Below are positions 33,656 through 42,810 of a DNA stretch of 64,000 bases, piece after piece. Source of the DNA: Streptomyces sp. PKU-EA00015 (GTDB lineage Bacteria; Actinomycetota; Actinomycetes; Streptomycetales; Streptomycetaceae); assembly GCF_013387495.1 (NCBI RefSeq), contig NZ_JABZEE010000005.1, forward strand, positions 124,001 to 188,000, in the 5' to 3' direction. The first letter of the stretch is position 1. Each line of letters starts with the position of its first letter. The position numbers and the translations under genes were made by a program. The notes below the pieces were generated by a model. It saw nothing but the letters and a program-made list of their open reading frames with translations. It ran no database searches and was not told the DNA's origin.

Positions 33656-33873
33656 TCTGCTCAGCCTTCGCCCGGCCTCGTTGAACCTCCCGGGGTATCG
33701 CCGGGTTCCGAGCCAGGGTCCTGTCTGACAAATGAACAACGCTCGTGGCAGCGGCTGAGCAGCGAGCCCCATACGGCGATGCCCAGGACGCCCGAGGCAC
33801 TCGGAGTCCTCGACCGTGCTTCGAGCCGGCCTCGCTCCAAGAGCGCAAGCGCGCATGACGGTCCGCATGGGTA

Positions 33874-33906
33874 CGGGCCCGGACCGTGGCGTGCGGTCCG
33901 GGCCCG
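33874..33906 (-). terminator. 13-bp perfect hairpin after the propeller gene
   Basis: CGGGCCCGGACCG (33874-33886) pairs with CGGTCCGGGCCCG (33894-33906) across a 7-nt loop, 15 nt past the stop at 33921. Confidence 0.75.
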
Positions 33907-33920
33907 GTTCATGGTGCCGG

Positions 33921-35081
33921 TCAGCCGGTGAAGCGTGTCACCGCCGGGACGAGGTCGCCCTGTTTGGCGATGCCCACCGTCCACAGGTCTGCGGTGCTCG
34001 GCACAGTGGTGAACCCTCGCACCACCACACCGGGATCGGCTGCCTTCTCCCAGCGGCGCTGCTGCGTGTCGAAGCGCAGGGCGAGTGAGACGGCGCCCTT
34101 GCCGCCGACCGCCCACAGTTCGCCGTCCCCGGCCCTGCCGACGGCTCGAAGCCGGCCGTCGGCGATCTCGGGTGTGGCAACGTCGGTCCACTTCTCGCCG
34201 TCCCAGTGCACCGCGTAGGGGTGATCGCCGTCCTTGGACGTCGAACCGCCCACCGCCCATATGTCGTCCGGCCCCAGTGCGGTGATGCCGCTGAGCCATC
34301 GGTGCTCGTCCTTGGCAGCGGTGGGTGCGGCGGCCCACGTCCAGGTGGTGCCGTCCCAGTGCAGCAGCAGGGCCGTCTCCGCTGTGTCGTCGGTGGCGAA
34401 GGACGTGCCCGCCGCCCAGATGTCGTCCGGTGCGACGGCGGTGAGGCTGGTGAGTTCGCCCTTGCCGACGTCGGGCAGGGTCTGTCGGCGCCAGGCCGTG
34501 CCGTCCCACGCCTGGATGGCCGGGACCCCGTTCTTGATGCCCTGCGGCACGGCGCGGCCGGCCGTCCAGGCCTTCCCGTCGGACGTGGTCACCACCGCGT
34601 CGGGTGTCAACCGGCCCGCGGGGTCACGGTCGAGACGGCGCGTGGTCCAGGAGGTGCCGTCCCAGTGGGCCGCCGTCGCGCCGACCGCCCAGATGTCACT
34701 GGCCGACCGTACGGCCAGTGCCTGCGGGAAACTGCCGTCCGGCAGCGTCGACTGCTGCGTCCAGGAGGTGCCGTCCCAGTGCAGGGCCAGGGCCTCCAGC
34801 TCGTTGTCGCTCTTCAGCCGGTAGCCGACGGACCAGGCCTGCTTGTCGCTGAGCGCGGCCACGGCGGTGATGTCGCCCTTGGTGACCGGGACCTTGGTCG
34901 ACTGCCACTGCCCGGCGACCCGCGCCGGTGCGGCCGCCGCGTCCTCGGCGGCGGGCGCGGGTCCGGCCCAGCCCGAGCCGGCGGCGATCAGGCCCCCGGC
35001 CGCGATGGCGCCTGCGGCCAGCGCCGCCACCAGCGGCCGCCGACCGAGGTGCAGGCGCCGGGATGACTTGCTCGTATTCAT
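33921..35081 (-). CDS. Secreted beta-propeller protein with DIWAVG repeats
   Basis: About 386 aa. An Arg/Lys-rich N-terminus and hydrophobic segment ('PLVAALAAGAIAAGGLIAAGSGWA') form a signal peptide. The mature part has about seven repeats of the type 'W-D-G-T-x-W ... (D)IWAVG' ('ALHWDGTSWTQQ', 'ASDIWAVGATAAHWDGTSW', 'PDDIWAAGTS', 'LGPDDIWAVGGS'), as in Kelch/galactose-oxidase-like propellers. No catalytic residues are apparent. ATG 35081 has AAGGAT upstream. It starts 31 nt after the dioxygenase gene, so the two form an operon of exported proteins. Confidence 0.78.
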   Translation of the reverse strand: MNTSKSSRRLHLGRRPLVAALAAGAIAAGGLIAAGSGWAGPAPAAEDAAAAPARVAGQWQSTKVPVTKGDITAVAALSDKQAWSVGYRLKSDNELEALALHWDGTSWTQQSTLPDGSFPQALAVRSASDIWAVGATAAHWDGTSWTTRRLDRDPAGRLTPDAVVTTSDGKAWTAGRAVPQGIKNGVPAIQAWDGTAWRRQTLPDVGKGELTSLTAVAPDDIWAAGTSFATDDTAETALLLHWDGTTWTWAAAPTAAKDEHRWLSGITALGPDDIWAVGGSTSKDGDHPYAVHWDGEKWTDVATPEIADGRLRAVGRAGDGELWAVGGKGAVSLALRFDTQQRRWEKAADPGVVVRGFTTVPSTADLWTVGIAKQGDLVPAVTRFTG

Positions 35082-35111
35082 CACGGAAATCCTTGGGTGA
35101 TCGGCGGTCGG

Positions 35112-35819
35112 CTACGTGGCCGTGGTCTGGATGACGAAGTCGAAGGCGCCGGTGTAACCGCCGCCCTGCGGGCCCGCCAACGTGATCGTGCAGGCCCGGT
35201 TGAGGAGTCGGTCCGAGGCGTTGAGCTCGGCGAAGTCCCTTCCGTACGCCTGGGTGTCGTCGGGGAAGTACAGCTGGGTGACGAGCACCGGTCCGCCGGG
35301 GGCCTGGACCTGGGTGTGGATGTGGGGCGCCCGCTTGCCCCAACGGCCCCAGTAGTCCCGGGGGATGATCGTGCGCAGCCGGAACGCCCCCCTGCTGTTG
35401 GTGTACTGGTGTCCGCGCAGCGAGAAGCCGGCGGTGTCGTAGTCGCCGTTCTGGTCGCACTGCCAGAACTCGATGAGCGACCCGGGCAGGGGCTTGCAGG
35501 CGGTGTCGTAGACGATGCCGCTCAGATCGAGCCGCACTCCGCTGACAGCGGGGGTGATGAAGTCCGTCCGCTCGGGGGACTGCGGCTTGAACAGCGGGCC
35601 CTCCGTCGCCGCCGGGGTCTCGTGACCGTCACAGGCCGGCGTGACGGCGAGCGGGCGCCCCGCCGCGCGTGCCTCCTGCACCGGGCTCACCGGTGCCGCC
35701 AGGGAGGCACCGGCCGCACTCGTCGCCACAAGGGCGGCGGTCATGCCCACCGAGGTCGTTCTGATGAACGCCCGCCTCGAACTCGTGTGTTCGCCGTCCG
35801 CATCGTGGTCGTGCCGCAT
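35112..35819 (-). CDS. Tat-exported intradiol dioxygenase-like protein
   Basis: About 235 aa. A twin-arginine signal ('TSSRRAFIRTTSVG') is followed by an intradiol ring-cleavage dioxygenase fold ('PLFKPQSPERTDF', 'GIVYDTACKPLPGSLIEFWQCDQNGDYD', 'RDYWGRWGKRAPHIHTQV'). The Tyr and the two His of 'RAPHIH' fit the Fe(III) ligand set of protocatechuate/catechol dioxygenases. Export as a folded metalloprotein fits the Tat signal. Extracellular aromatic cleavage is plausible but the substrate is unknown. ATG 35819 has AAGGAG 7 nt upstream. Confidence 0.83.
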   Translation of the reverse strand: MRHDHDADGEHTSSRRAFIRTTSVGMTAALVATSAAGASLAAPVSPVQEARAAGRPLAVTPACDGHETPAATEGPLFKPQSPERTDFITPAVSGVRLDLSGIVYDTACKPLPGSLIEFWQCDQNGDYDTAGFSLRGHQYTNSRGAFRLRTIIPRDYWGRWGKRAPHIHTQVQAPGGPVLVTQLYFPDDTQAYGRDFAELNASDRLLNRACTITLAGPQGGGYTGAFDFVIQTTAT

Positions 35820-35981
35820 CGCGTCTCCTTGCCGGATCACTGTCCAGGCAGGGCATTCCGTGGGGGAAGGCCGTCGGGTAGCAGCTCCACACCCTCGGGC
35901 CCTTGGAATGCCCTGTTACACGTCAGCGTGGTCGCTGCGGTGGGCGTGCGGATCGATCGGATGACCGGCGGCTTGACGGCG

Positions 35982-38513
35982 TTACGAAACCTCGCCGCCG
36001 CGCGGATCCTGCGCGGGGGCGGCCCGGCGCTTCGCCCTTCCGGCCACCCACAGCGCGATCCGCGTGCGGGAGCGCATGCCCAGCTTGTCCCGTACGTTGT
36101 CGAGGTGGGTTGAGACCGTACTCGCCGACAGATCCAGACGAGCGGCGATCTCGCGGTTGGTCAGTCCCTCGGCGACCAGCGCCGCCACCGTCATCTCCCG
36201 CCCTGTGAGCGGGGACTGCCCGTTGTCCACACGGACGGCCGGCGTCACATCTTCGCCGTTGCCGCGCAGGGCGTACGCGATCAGCCGCTCCCAGCCCATC
36301 CCGCGTCCCTGGGCCACCGCGGTGTCCCGTCCCGCCGGGGTCAGCGCCGCCGCCGCTCCGGCCCTCGCCGACTCGACCTGCCGTCGCCACTCGGCCTCCG
36401 GCTCCGTGTCCAGCCGCCTGCGCGCCTGCGCGGCGGCCGCGAACAGCCGCAGTGACCGCTTCATCTGGCCACGCTCGGCCGCCACGACGGCAAGCCCCTC
36501 CAGTGGATACAGCGCGTGGAAGCTCTCGTCGGGCACCGTGCGCAGGCACTCGGCGAACAGGCCCTGGGCCGCCTCGGCGTCGCCCAGGGCGAGCCGGATC
36601 GCACCGGCGGTGTGCAGGGCGGCCGCCGACTGGGCCCAGGAGGACTGTCCCCGCAGCACCGGCAGGCAGGACGCCATCAGCTCGTCGGCCTCGGCCGCCT
36701 CGCCGATGTGCAGCAGCGCCCAGGCCAGATGGTGGCGGCACGACGCGGTGTCGCGGGGGCTGCCGAGTGTGGCGACGATGTCCAGGCACTCCGCGAAGTC
36801 GGCGACGGCACGGACGAACTGACCGCCGCATACCAGGGCGGCGGCCCGGGCGTCCAGGGCGTTGGCCAGTGCGGTGGGGGTGTCGCGCCGCCGCTCGATC
36901 TCCACCGCCTGCTCCGCGAAGTGCAGTGCGGCCGCGGGGTCCTGCTGCTGGCAGGCCGCTCGTGCGGCGAGCGCCAGTGCCGCACCGCCGTGCGCGGAGC
37001 CGTCGCCCTGCGCGAGTACCTGGGTCAGCAGGGCGCGGGCGGCCGTCAGCTGCTCCTGCTGGAAGCGCACCCGCGCCAGCGCGAGGGCCAGTCCGAGGGG
37101 TGGCCTGCCGTCGCGGTCGGTGGCGTAGGCGACTGCCGCCGCGAGGTTCTCCCGTTCCCTCGCCGGTGCTCCGCCGATCTGGTCGGCGAAGAGCCGGCCG
37201 GCGGTGGGCTCCAGCAGACCGGTCAGCCAGTCCAGGGCCCGCTGCCAGGTCCCTTGCAGTTCGCCGGAGTCGGCGAGCCGGTCGAGCGCATAGGCGCGGA
37301 TGGCGCTCAACTGCCTGAATCTCGCGGTCTCTTCGGTCCCCGGCAGCCGTACGATCAAGGACTTGGCCTCCAGGGCGCACAGCACGCGCAGCACGTCACG
37401 CGGCGGCACCTCGCCGTCGGCGCAGACCGCGGCCGCGCCCACGGCGTCGAATCCGCCGACGAGGACGGCGAGACGGCGGAAGAGGGTCTTCTCCTCCGGG
37501 TCCAGTAATCGATGGCTCCAGTCGATTGCCGCGGCCAGTTCGCGATGCCGGCGGGGCCCGGTCCTGCTGCCGTCCGTCAGGAGCGCGAGCTGGTCGTCCA
37601 GACCGGTCAGGATGTCGCTCAGCGGAAGGGCTCCGGTGCGGCGGGCCGCCAGCTCGATGGCCAGCGGCATACCGTCGAGACGCCGGCAGATCTCCGCCAC
37701 CGTACGGGCGTTGCCGGCGTCCAGCGCGAATCCGGGTACGCGGCCGGCGGCGCGCTCCACGAAGAGCCGTACGGCGTCGGCCTGCAGCACGGCTGCCGGG
37801 TCGTTCTCGGAGGCGAGCGGTGACAGGGAGAGTTCGCCGACCCGGAACACCACTTCGCCCGGGACCCGCAGCACCTCGCGGCTGGTGGCGAGGATCCGCA
37901 GGCGGGGGCACCGGCTCAGCAGAGCCGCGGCCAGCTGCGCGCACGGCTCGGCCAGGTGCTCGCAGTTGTCCAGGATCAGAAGCATCGAGCGTTCGCCCAG
38001 GGTGTGGGCGAGCATCTCCACGCCGCTGCGGCCGCCGCGTTCGCCCAGGCCGAGTGCGGCGCCGACGGCCTGGGGCAGCTGGTTGCCGTCGTGCAACGAG
38101 TCCAGCTCGACGAACTGGGCCCGGCCGTCGGCGCCGCCGCGCATGCTCCCGGCGAATTCCAGCGCGAGGCGGGTCTTGCCGACTCCGCCGGGGCCGGTGA
38201 GGGTCAGCAGCCGCGCCGACCTCATCAGGATGCGCAGCCGGGACAGTTCGCGGCTGCGGCCGACGAAGGAGTCGAGTGCGCGCGGCAGTTCCCGGCCCCG
38301 CACGGGCGTCGCCGGTATCGGGGTCCCGGCCGCGGCGCGCGGCTGCGTGCGGCCCGTGCCGTCCTCGGCCGAGCGGCGGCGGAAGGCTCGCTGTCGGCAG
38401 GCGGCGGAACAGTAGCGGGCGGGTCGGCCGCCCTGCGCCGGCGCACGTCCCGTACGCCGGTCCTTGCCGGGCAGCTCTCTCCCGCACTCCTCGCATTTTC
38501 GACTCGGACTCAT
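35982..38513 (-). CDS. Large ATP-binding LuxR-family regulator with N-terminal zinc-finger-like motif
   Basis: 843 aa. The N-terminus has Cys7-x2-Cys10-x24-Cys35-x3-Cys39, a likely zinc-binding knuckle. Next come an NB-ARC/AfsR-like ATPase ('LTLTGPGGVGKTRLALEFA' Walker A; 'SMLLILDNCEHL' Walker B), a winged-helix region, about ten TPR-like helices, and a C-terminal LuxR HTH ('LTGREMTVAALVAEGLTNRE' onward to 'VRDKLGMRSRTRIALWVA'). Such proteins are STAND-type regulators activated by ligand and ATP. The target is unknown. It lies upstream of the exported dioxygenase and propeller genes, in the same direction with a 160-nt gap, and could regulate them. Confidence 0.85.
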   Translation of the reverse strand: MSPSRKCEECGRELPGKDRRTGRAPAQGGRPARYCSAACRQRAFRRRSAEDGTGRTQPRAAAGTPIPATPVRGRELPRALDSFVGRSRELSRLRILMRSARLLTLTGPGGVGKTRLALEFAGSMRGGADGRAQFVELDSLHDGNQLPQAVGAALGLGERGGRSGVEMLAHTLGERSMLLILDNCEHLAEPCAQLAAALLSRCPRLRILATSREVLRVPGEVVFRVGELSLSPLASENDPAAVLQADAVRLFVERAAGRVPGFALDAGNARTVAEICRRLDGMPLAIELAARRTGALPLSDILTGLDDQLALLTDGSRTGPRRHRELAAAIDWSHRLLDPEEKTLFRRLAVLVGGFDAVGAAAVCADGEVPPRDVLRVLCALEAKSLIVRLPGTEETARFRQLSAIRAYALDRLADSGELQGTWQRALDWLTGLLEPTAGRLFADQIGGAPARERENLAAAVAYATDRDGRPPLGLALALARVRFQQEQLTAARALLTQVLAQGDGSAHGGAALALAARAACQQQDPAAALHFAEQAVEIERRRDTPTALANALDARAAALVCGGQFVRAVADFAECLDIVATLGSPRDTASCRHHLAWALLHIGEAAEADELMASCLPVLRGQSSWAQSAAALHTAGAIRLALGDAEAAQGLFAECLRTVPDESFHALYPLEGLAVVAAERGQMKRSLRLFAAAAQARRRLDTEPEAEWRRQVESARAGAAAALTPAGRDTAVAQGRGMGWERLIAYALRGNGEDVTPAVRVDNGQSPLTGREMTVAALVAEGLTNREIAARLDLSASTVSTHLDNVRDKLGMRSRTRIALWVAGRAKRRAAPAQDPRGGEVS

Positions 38514-38895
38514 CCGTCGAATCCTTGCCGACCAGCCGCACCCGGCACCACCGTCTCAGGAGAACGTGAGCCACGCCCCACGGCGGCTGAGCACGGTCTG
38601 AGCGGGCCCGCTCTGCGCTCGCTGTGCACGGCTGCTGGTCCCGCTCAGGCGACTGAACCCGTTCCGCCGTGCGCCGGGCAGTCTCCTGTGCCCATGCTCC
38701 GCTGGTCAGTGCTCCGACGAGGTACGCACCGTCCGCATCAGGTGATGCCGCGACCAGGGCGGGCTTGCTCCCGGCGACGAAGTCGGCGCAATCGGCGGTG
38801 ACCAGACCTCGTTCGAGTGAGTGGCGCGACGGTGAAAACCGTCGGCGTCACCCGGTTCGCCTTACGGTGGCTGCTCCCACGCAGAAGGAGGGTGG
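38514..38895. other. Divergent intergenic region
   Basis: About 380 nt between the LuxR gene and the plus-strand membrane protein gene. A short hairpin GACGGT-gaaa-ACCGTC lies at 38828-38843, about 55 nt before the start at 38896, and could be an operator. I see no gene. Confidence 0.45.
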
Positions 38896-39639
38896 ATGCC
38901 AGCTGCAGCATCTGCACGAGGGGTGGAGACGGCCGACTCGGCAGACAGCGATTTGACCATCGCCGGCGGGCTCATGGTCGCGGGCTTCCTCATCAACGTC
39001 ATTGCGACGTCGCTGCACCCGTCGGGAGAGGAAGACAATCATCAGGCGATCTTCACTGAGTACGCCGACAGCGACGCATGGGTCGCGGTCCATCTCGGCC
39101 AGTTCATCGGCGTCCTCGTCGCGCTCGGTGGTCTGCTTGTTCTCCACCGCGCCCTGCGCGGCGTCGGCCGGTCCCGTCTGCTCGCGTATTTCGCGGCTGC
39201 GGCGACTGTGGCAACTGCTGCGGCCTGGGCTGTTCTGCAGGGTCTGGACGGCGTGGGGCTGAAGCAGGCCGTCGATGCCTGGGCCGGCGCATCGGGGTTG
39301 GACAAGCAGATCCGATTCGCCGATGCCGAGACGGTGCGCTGGCTCGAGTGGGGGTTTCAGAGCTATTTCCGCATTCTGCTGGGGTCGGCCTTCGCGCTTT
39401 TCGGGGCTGCGTTGATCGCTGCCCGTCTGGTCCCGGGCGTGCTGGGCTGGGCGGCAGTTCTCGCGGGCGTCTTCTCGGTGGTCATCGGGGTTGACGTCGG
39501 CTACAGCGGTCTGGCAAGTGGGCTTCAGGATGCCCTGGGTCTCGCCTTCTTCGTCGTCGTCTTGGTCTTCGCCTTCGGAGTCCTGATCACCGGAATGCGG
39601 CAGCGCGGTCGGCGATCGAGCCGCGAAACCCCGCAGTGA
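38896..39639 (+). CDS. Membrane protein of unknown function (DUF4386-like)
   Basis: 247 aa with about six membrane helices ('GGLMVAGFLINVIATSLHP', 'FIGVLVALGGLLVLHRAL', 'YFAAAATVATAAAWAVLQGL', 'ILLGSAFALFGAALIAARLV', 'GWAAVLAGVFSVVIGVDVG', 'GLAFFVVVLVFAFGVLITG'). The layout resembles DUF4386 proteins, an uncharacterised family. The start has a strong AGAAGGAGGG ribosome site. No operon partner is evident. Confidence 0.65.
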   Translation: MPAAASARGVETADSADSDLTIAGGLMVAGFLINVIATSLHPSGEEDNHQAIFTEYADSDAWVAVHLGQFIGVLVALGGLLVLHRALRGVGRSRLLAYFAAAATVATAAAWAVLQGLDGVGLKQAVDAWAGASGLDKQIRFADAETVRWLEWGFQSYFRILLGSAFALFGAALIAARLVPGVLGWAAVLAGVFSVVIGVDVGYSGLASGLQDALGLAFFVVVLVFAFGVLITGMRQRGRRSSRETPQ

Positions 39640-39907
39640 ATGCGTTGGTGTCGCTGTCCGTGACCACAAGGCGGCGGGCGGCCCAGGCAGCCCGTCTCCT
39701 GACCGGCCGAGAGCCGGGGCACCACCATCGCCGGCACAGAAGAAGAACTTGCCCTTGACGCCGCGCACGCTCAGCGAGCGTAGGTGCCGACCGCCCGGCA
39801 CGTGGAAGCCGGCATCTGCCACGCCGCATTGATGGACAGGGCGTCCGAGAAGCCGGGATACGGAATATGCAGAGCGCCCAGTCGACCAGCAGCATGCCGC
39901 TGTCGTC

Positions 39908-40264
39908 TCACCGCCGGCCCTCACGGGCATCGCGCCTGTCCGCGCACGGGCTGTCCGCTTCCTGTGGCAACACGATGAACGCGGTGCCCTTGGTCAGGTC
40001 GATGCTGGAGCGAGGCGGCGCACCGTCGCTCTCGTCGTCCCGCAGCAGCAGCTCCACCCGCCGCTGCTTCAGCTCAACCGTCTTGTTTCCGTTCACGACC
40101 GCTGTGAATTCGTCGAAGGCCGTGTTCGACAACGACCGCCCCGTGCGCCTGCGTAGCCACGGGATCAAGCCCAGCCCCGTGAACCATCGCCACGCGCTCT
40201 CCACCAGGGCGAACAAGACCAGTAGACATGCGAACGCCGGGAACGACGTGAGCCAAATCGTCAC
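39908..40264 (-). CDS. Small membrane-anchored protein (DUF6191-like)
   Basis: 118 aa. One N-terminal membrane segment (about 4-22) is followed by a short basic domain with 'NTAFDEFTAVVNGNKTVELKQRRVELLLRDDESDGAP' and a conserved-looking 'SIDLTKGTAFIVLP'. This pattern recalls the small Streptomyces family DUF6191, from memory. Function unknown. The Arg-rich C-terminal tail ('ADRRDAREGRR') may be read-through past the usual end. Confidence 0.5.
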   Translation of the reverse strand: MTIWLTSFPAFACLLVLFALVESAWRWFTGLGLIPWLRRRTGRSLSNTAFDEFTAVVNGNKTVELKQRRVELLLRDDESDGAPPRSSIDLTKGTAFIVLPQEADSPCADRRDAREGRR

Positions 40265-40817
40265 TGATGGTCCCTCATCGTCCTCGACACAGTCGACAGC
40301 CGTGAAACGGGGAAAGGGCCGGCGTGGTTCTCATCGGACGTACGGACTGGGAGAACACGGGACGCCGGACATCGGTCCGGGCGTGGACCGCTCGCACAGA
40401 CACTCCGGCAGCCGGCCCGGCAGCGTCGTATGTCACCCGATAGGTGGTGGCTTCCCATCTCGCGGGCCATGCGCTCTGCCCAGAGCGGCACAGGCCGCTC
40501 GGCCCCTCGACCACCGTCGTCGGACTCGTCTCGCTGATCGGCATGGGATCACTGTTGTGGATCCGCAGCGCGCAGGGATCGGGCCGGCGCATGATCCGCT
40601 TCCCCCATGCGGCGGAGGCGCCGCCATGGAGATCCACCGCATGGCGGAGCCGTGGGAGCAGGCCGGCTTCGGAAGACGAACGCTCTCTTGTCGTACCGGG
40701 TCGCCACAGCTCGGAAGCTCTTGAGCGCGTCGACGGTCCGCTCAGCTTCGTTCCTGCGGGTACAGAGGCGACGAAAGATCTGGTCCCGGCCTGCCCGCGC
40801 GTCCAGGGCCCTCCGGG
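40265..40817. other. Gene-free region holding a transposase scrap
   Basis: About 550 nt. Apart from the IS5-type remnant at 40672-40758 no gene is supported. The region seems to be decayed insertion-sequence DNA between the small membrane protein gene and the TetR gene. Confidence 0.55.
40672..40758 (-). pseudogene. IS5-family transposase C-terminal remnant
   Basis: The minus-strand frame reads 'RNEAERTVDALKSFRAV' and then 'ATRYDKRAFVF', which matches the C-terminal region of IS5-type transposases (R-N-K-x-E-R-T ... K-x-F-R-A-V-A-T-R-Y-D-K-R), including the final Glu of the DDE set. Upstream and downstream sequence does not continue the family, so only about 30 codons survive. Confidence 0.65.
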
Positions 40818-41438
40818 TCAGCTCCCGGGCCTGCCGCGAAGGCCGTCGAAGAGGACTGCCGTCAGGGCGTCCGCCAGCGCGGCCACCGGCAGCCCGCCCT
40901 CCGGCCGGTACCACTCGATGAGGGAGTTGACCGTGCCGAACAACAGCCGGCTGATCAGATGCGGATCGAGGTCATCGCGTACGCCGCCCTCGGCCGCCGC
41001 ACGGGACACCAGCTCGGCGACCCGGTGGTCGAACTCGCGGCGCTGTTCCAGGGCCTGCTGTTCGACATCGCTGTTGCCGCGGACGCGGAGCAGCAGGGTG
41101 ACGTACGGCAGCTCGGCGGCGAGCACCTCGACGCTGCGGTGCACCACGTGCTCCAGTCGGGCGGTCGCCGTGGCGGCCGGGTCCGACACCTCGTCGAGCA
41201 CGGCGAAGAGCGCCTTCAGCGCGCGACCGACGGCGAGGCCGAGGAGCTCCTCCTTGCCGGACACGTGGTGATAGATGCTCGATTTGCTCAACCCCAGGCG
41301 CCTGGCCAGCTCTTCCATGCCTGTGCCGTCGTAGCCGCGCTCGTTGAAGACCGTGACCGCGACCTCCAGCAGGGAGTCGCGGTCGTAGCTGGGGCGGCCC
41401 TGACGGTGGGCGCGGCTCTGCACAGGTGTTCTGCTCAC
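40818..41438 (-). CDS. TetR-family regulator, probable phenylacetate repressor (PaaR-like)
   Basis: 206 aa. The N-terminal HTH ('LLEVAVTVFNERGYDGTGMEELARRLGLSKSSIYHHVSGKEELL') is a standard TetR DNA-binding domain, and the C-terminal part is an all-helical ligand domain. It lies 25 nt after paaK on the same strand. Two palindromic ACCG-n6-CGGT-type sites in the divergent paa promoters (43243 and 45123) are natural targets. TetR-type PaaR proteins release DNA on binding phenylacetyl-CoA; that ligand is inferred here. The start is GTG 41438. Confidence 0.8.
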   Translation of the reverse strand: MSRTPVQSRAHRQGRPSYDRDSLLEVAVTVFNERGYDGTGMEELARRLGLSKSSIYHHVSGKEELLGLAVGRALKALFAVLDEVSDPAATATARLEHVVHRSVEVLAAELPYVTLLLRVRGNSDVEQQALEQRREFDHRVAELVSRAAAEGGVRDDLDPHLISRLLFGTVNSLIEWYRPEGGLPVAALADALTAVLFDGLRGRPGS

Positions 41439-41463
41439 GGGGCCATTGTGACAACCCTGCAGA

Positions 41464-42810
41464 TCACGCCTGCCGCAGATCCTGGACCCGGCGGAGCTTG
41501 CCGACCGAGCGCTCCAGGGTCTCCGGGTCGACGATCGCCACCTCGACTGTCACGCCGATGCCGTCCTTGACCCCCTGCGCGATCGCCCGGGCGGCGGCAT
41601 CGCGCTGGCCGGGGCCGGTGCCGGGGCGTGCTTCGACGCGGACGGTCATGTGGTCCATCCGCTCGCGCCGGCTCAGCCGGATCTGGAAGTGGGGGGAGAC
41701 GTCGGGGGTGCGCAGCACGATCTCCTCGATCTGGCTGGGGAAGATGTTCACCCCGCGCAGGATGATCATGTCGTCGCAGCGGCCGGTGATCTTCTCGATA
41801 CGGCGGAACGCGGGCCGGGCGGTGCCGGGCAGCAGCCGGGTCAGGTCGCGCGTACGGTAACGGATGACGGGCAGCGCCTCCTTGGTGAGAGAGGTGAAGA
41901 CGAGCTCGCCCTCCTCGCCGTCGGGCAGCACCTCACCGGTGATCGGGTCGACGACCTCGGGGTAGAAGTGGTCCTCCCACACCTGCAGCCCGTCCTTGGT
42001 CTCCACGCATTCCTGCGCCACACCGGGGCCGATCACCTCGGACAGGCCGTAGATGTCGACGGCATGGATGTTCATGCGCTCCTCGATCTCGCGGCGCATT
42101 TCCTCGGTCCACGGCTCGGCGCCGAAAATGCCGACCTTCAGCGATGTGGAGCGAGGGTCGACGCCCTGACGCTCGAACTCGTCGAGGAGCGTGAGCATGT
42201 AGGAGGGGGTGACCATGATGATCTCCGGCTGGAAATCCTGGATGATCTGCACCTGGCGTGCGGTCATGCCGCCCGAGGCGGGGATGACGGTGCAACCGGC
42301 CCGCTCCGCCCCGTAGTGCGCGCCGAGACCACCCGTGAACAGCCCATAGCCGTACGAGATGTGCACCTTGTGCCCGGGGCGGCCACCGGCGGCGCGGATC
42401 GAGCGGGCGATCACGTCGGCCCACATCGACAGGTCGTTCTCCGTGTAGCCCACCACGGTGGGGCGGCCCGTGGTCCCGCTGGAGGCGTGGATACGGCGGA
42501 CATCGGCCATGGGGACGGCAAACATGCCGAAGGGGTAGGTGTCCCGCAGATCGGCCTTGGTGGTGAAGGGGAACCGGGCCAGGTCGTCCAGTGACCGGCA
42601 GTCGTCGGGCCTGACCCCGGCCTCGTCGAACTTCTTCCGGTACCGCTCGACGTTCTCGTAAGCGTGCTTCAAGCTCCTTCGCAGACGGTCGAGTTGGAGC
42701 TCTGTCAGCTGCTCGCGCGTCATCCGCTCGCCGTCGTCCAGCAGCTCCTGGGGGAGCGGCTCTCCGAGGTGGGCTCCCGCGACCGCCGGGGGTGTCAGTT
42801 CACTGCTCAT
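41464..42810 (-). CDS. paaK: Phenylacetate-CoA ligase
   Basis: 448 aa, the usual length. It activates phenylacetate to phenylacetyl-CoA with ATP, the first step of the pathway. The P-loop-like 'ASSGTTGRPTVVGYT', 'SYGYGLFTGGLGAHYGAE', 'YGLSEVIGPGVA', 'RYRTRDLTRLL' and 'ITGRCDDMIILRGVNIFPSQIE' are hallmarks of PaaK. The C-terminal Lys of 'RSVGKLRRV' matches the adenylation Lys. Its start overlaps the stop of paaI by 4 nt (ATGA), so the two are coupled. Confidence 0.95.
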   Translation of the reverse strand: MSSELTPPAVAGAHLGEPLPQELLDDGERMTREQLTELQLDRLRRSLKHAYENVERYRKKFDEAGVRPDDCRSLDDLARFPFTTKADLRDTYPFGMFAVPMADVRRIHASSGTTGRPTVVGYTENDLSMWADVIARSIRAAGGRPGHKVHISYGYGLFTGGLGAHYGAERAGCTVIPASGGMTARQVQIIQDFQPEIIMVTPSYMLTLLDEFERQGVDPRSTSLKVGIFGAEPWTEEMRREIEERMNIHAVDIYGLSEVIGPGVAQECVETKDGLQVWEDHFYPEVVDPITGEVLPDGEEGELVFTSLTKEALPVIRYRTRDLTRLLPGTARPAFRRIEKITGRCDDMIILRGVNIFPSQIEEIVLRTPDVSPHFQIRLSRRERMDHMTVRVEARPGTGPGQRDAAARAIAQGVKDGIGVTVEVAIVDPETLERSVGKLRRVQDLRQA

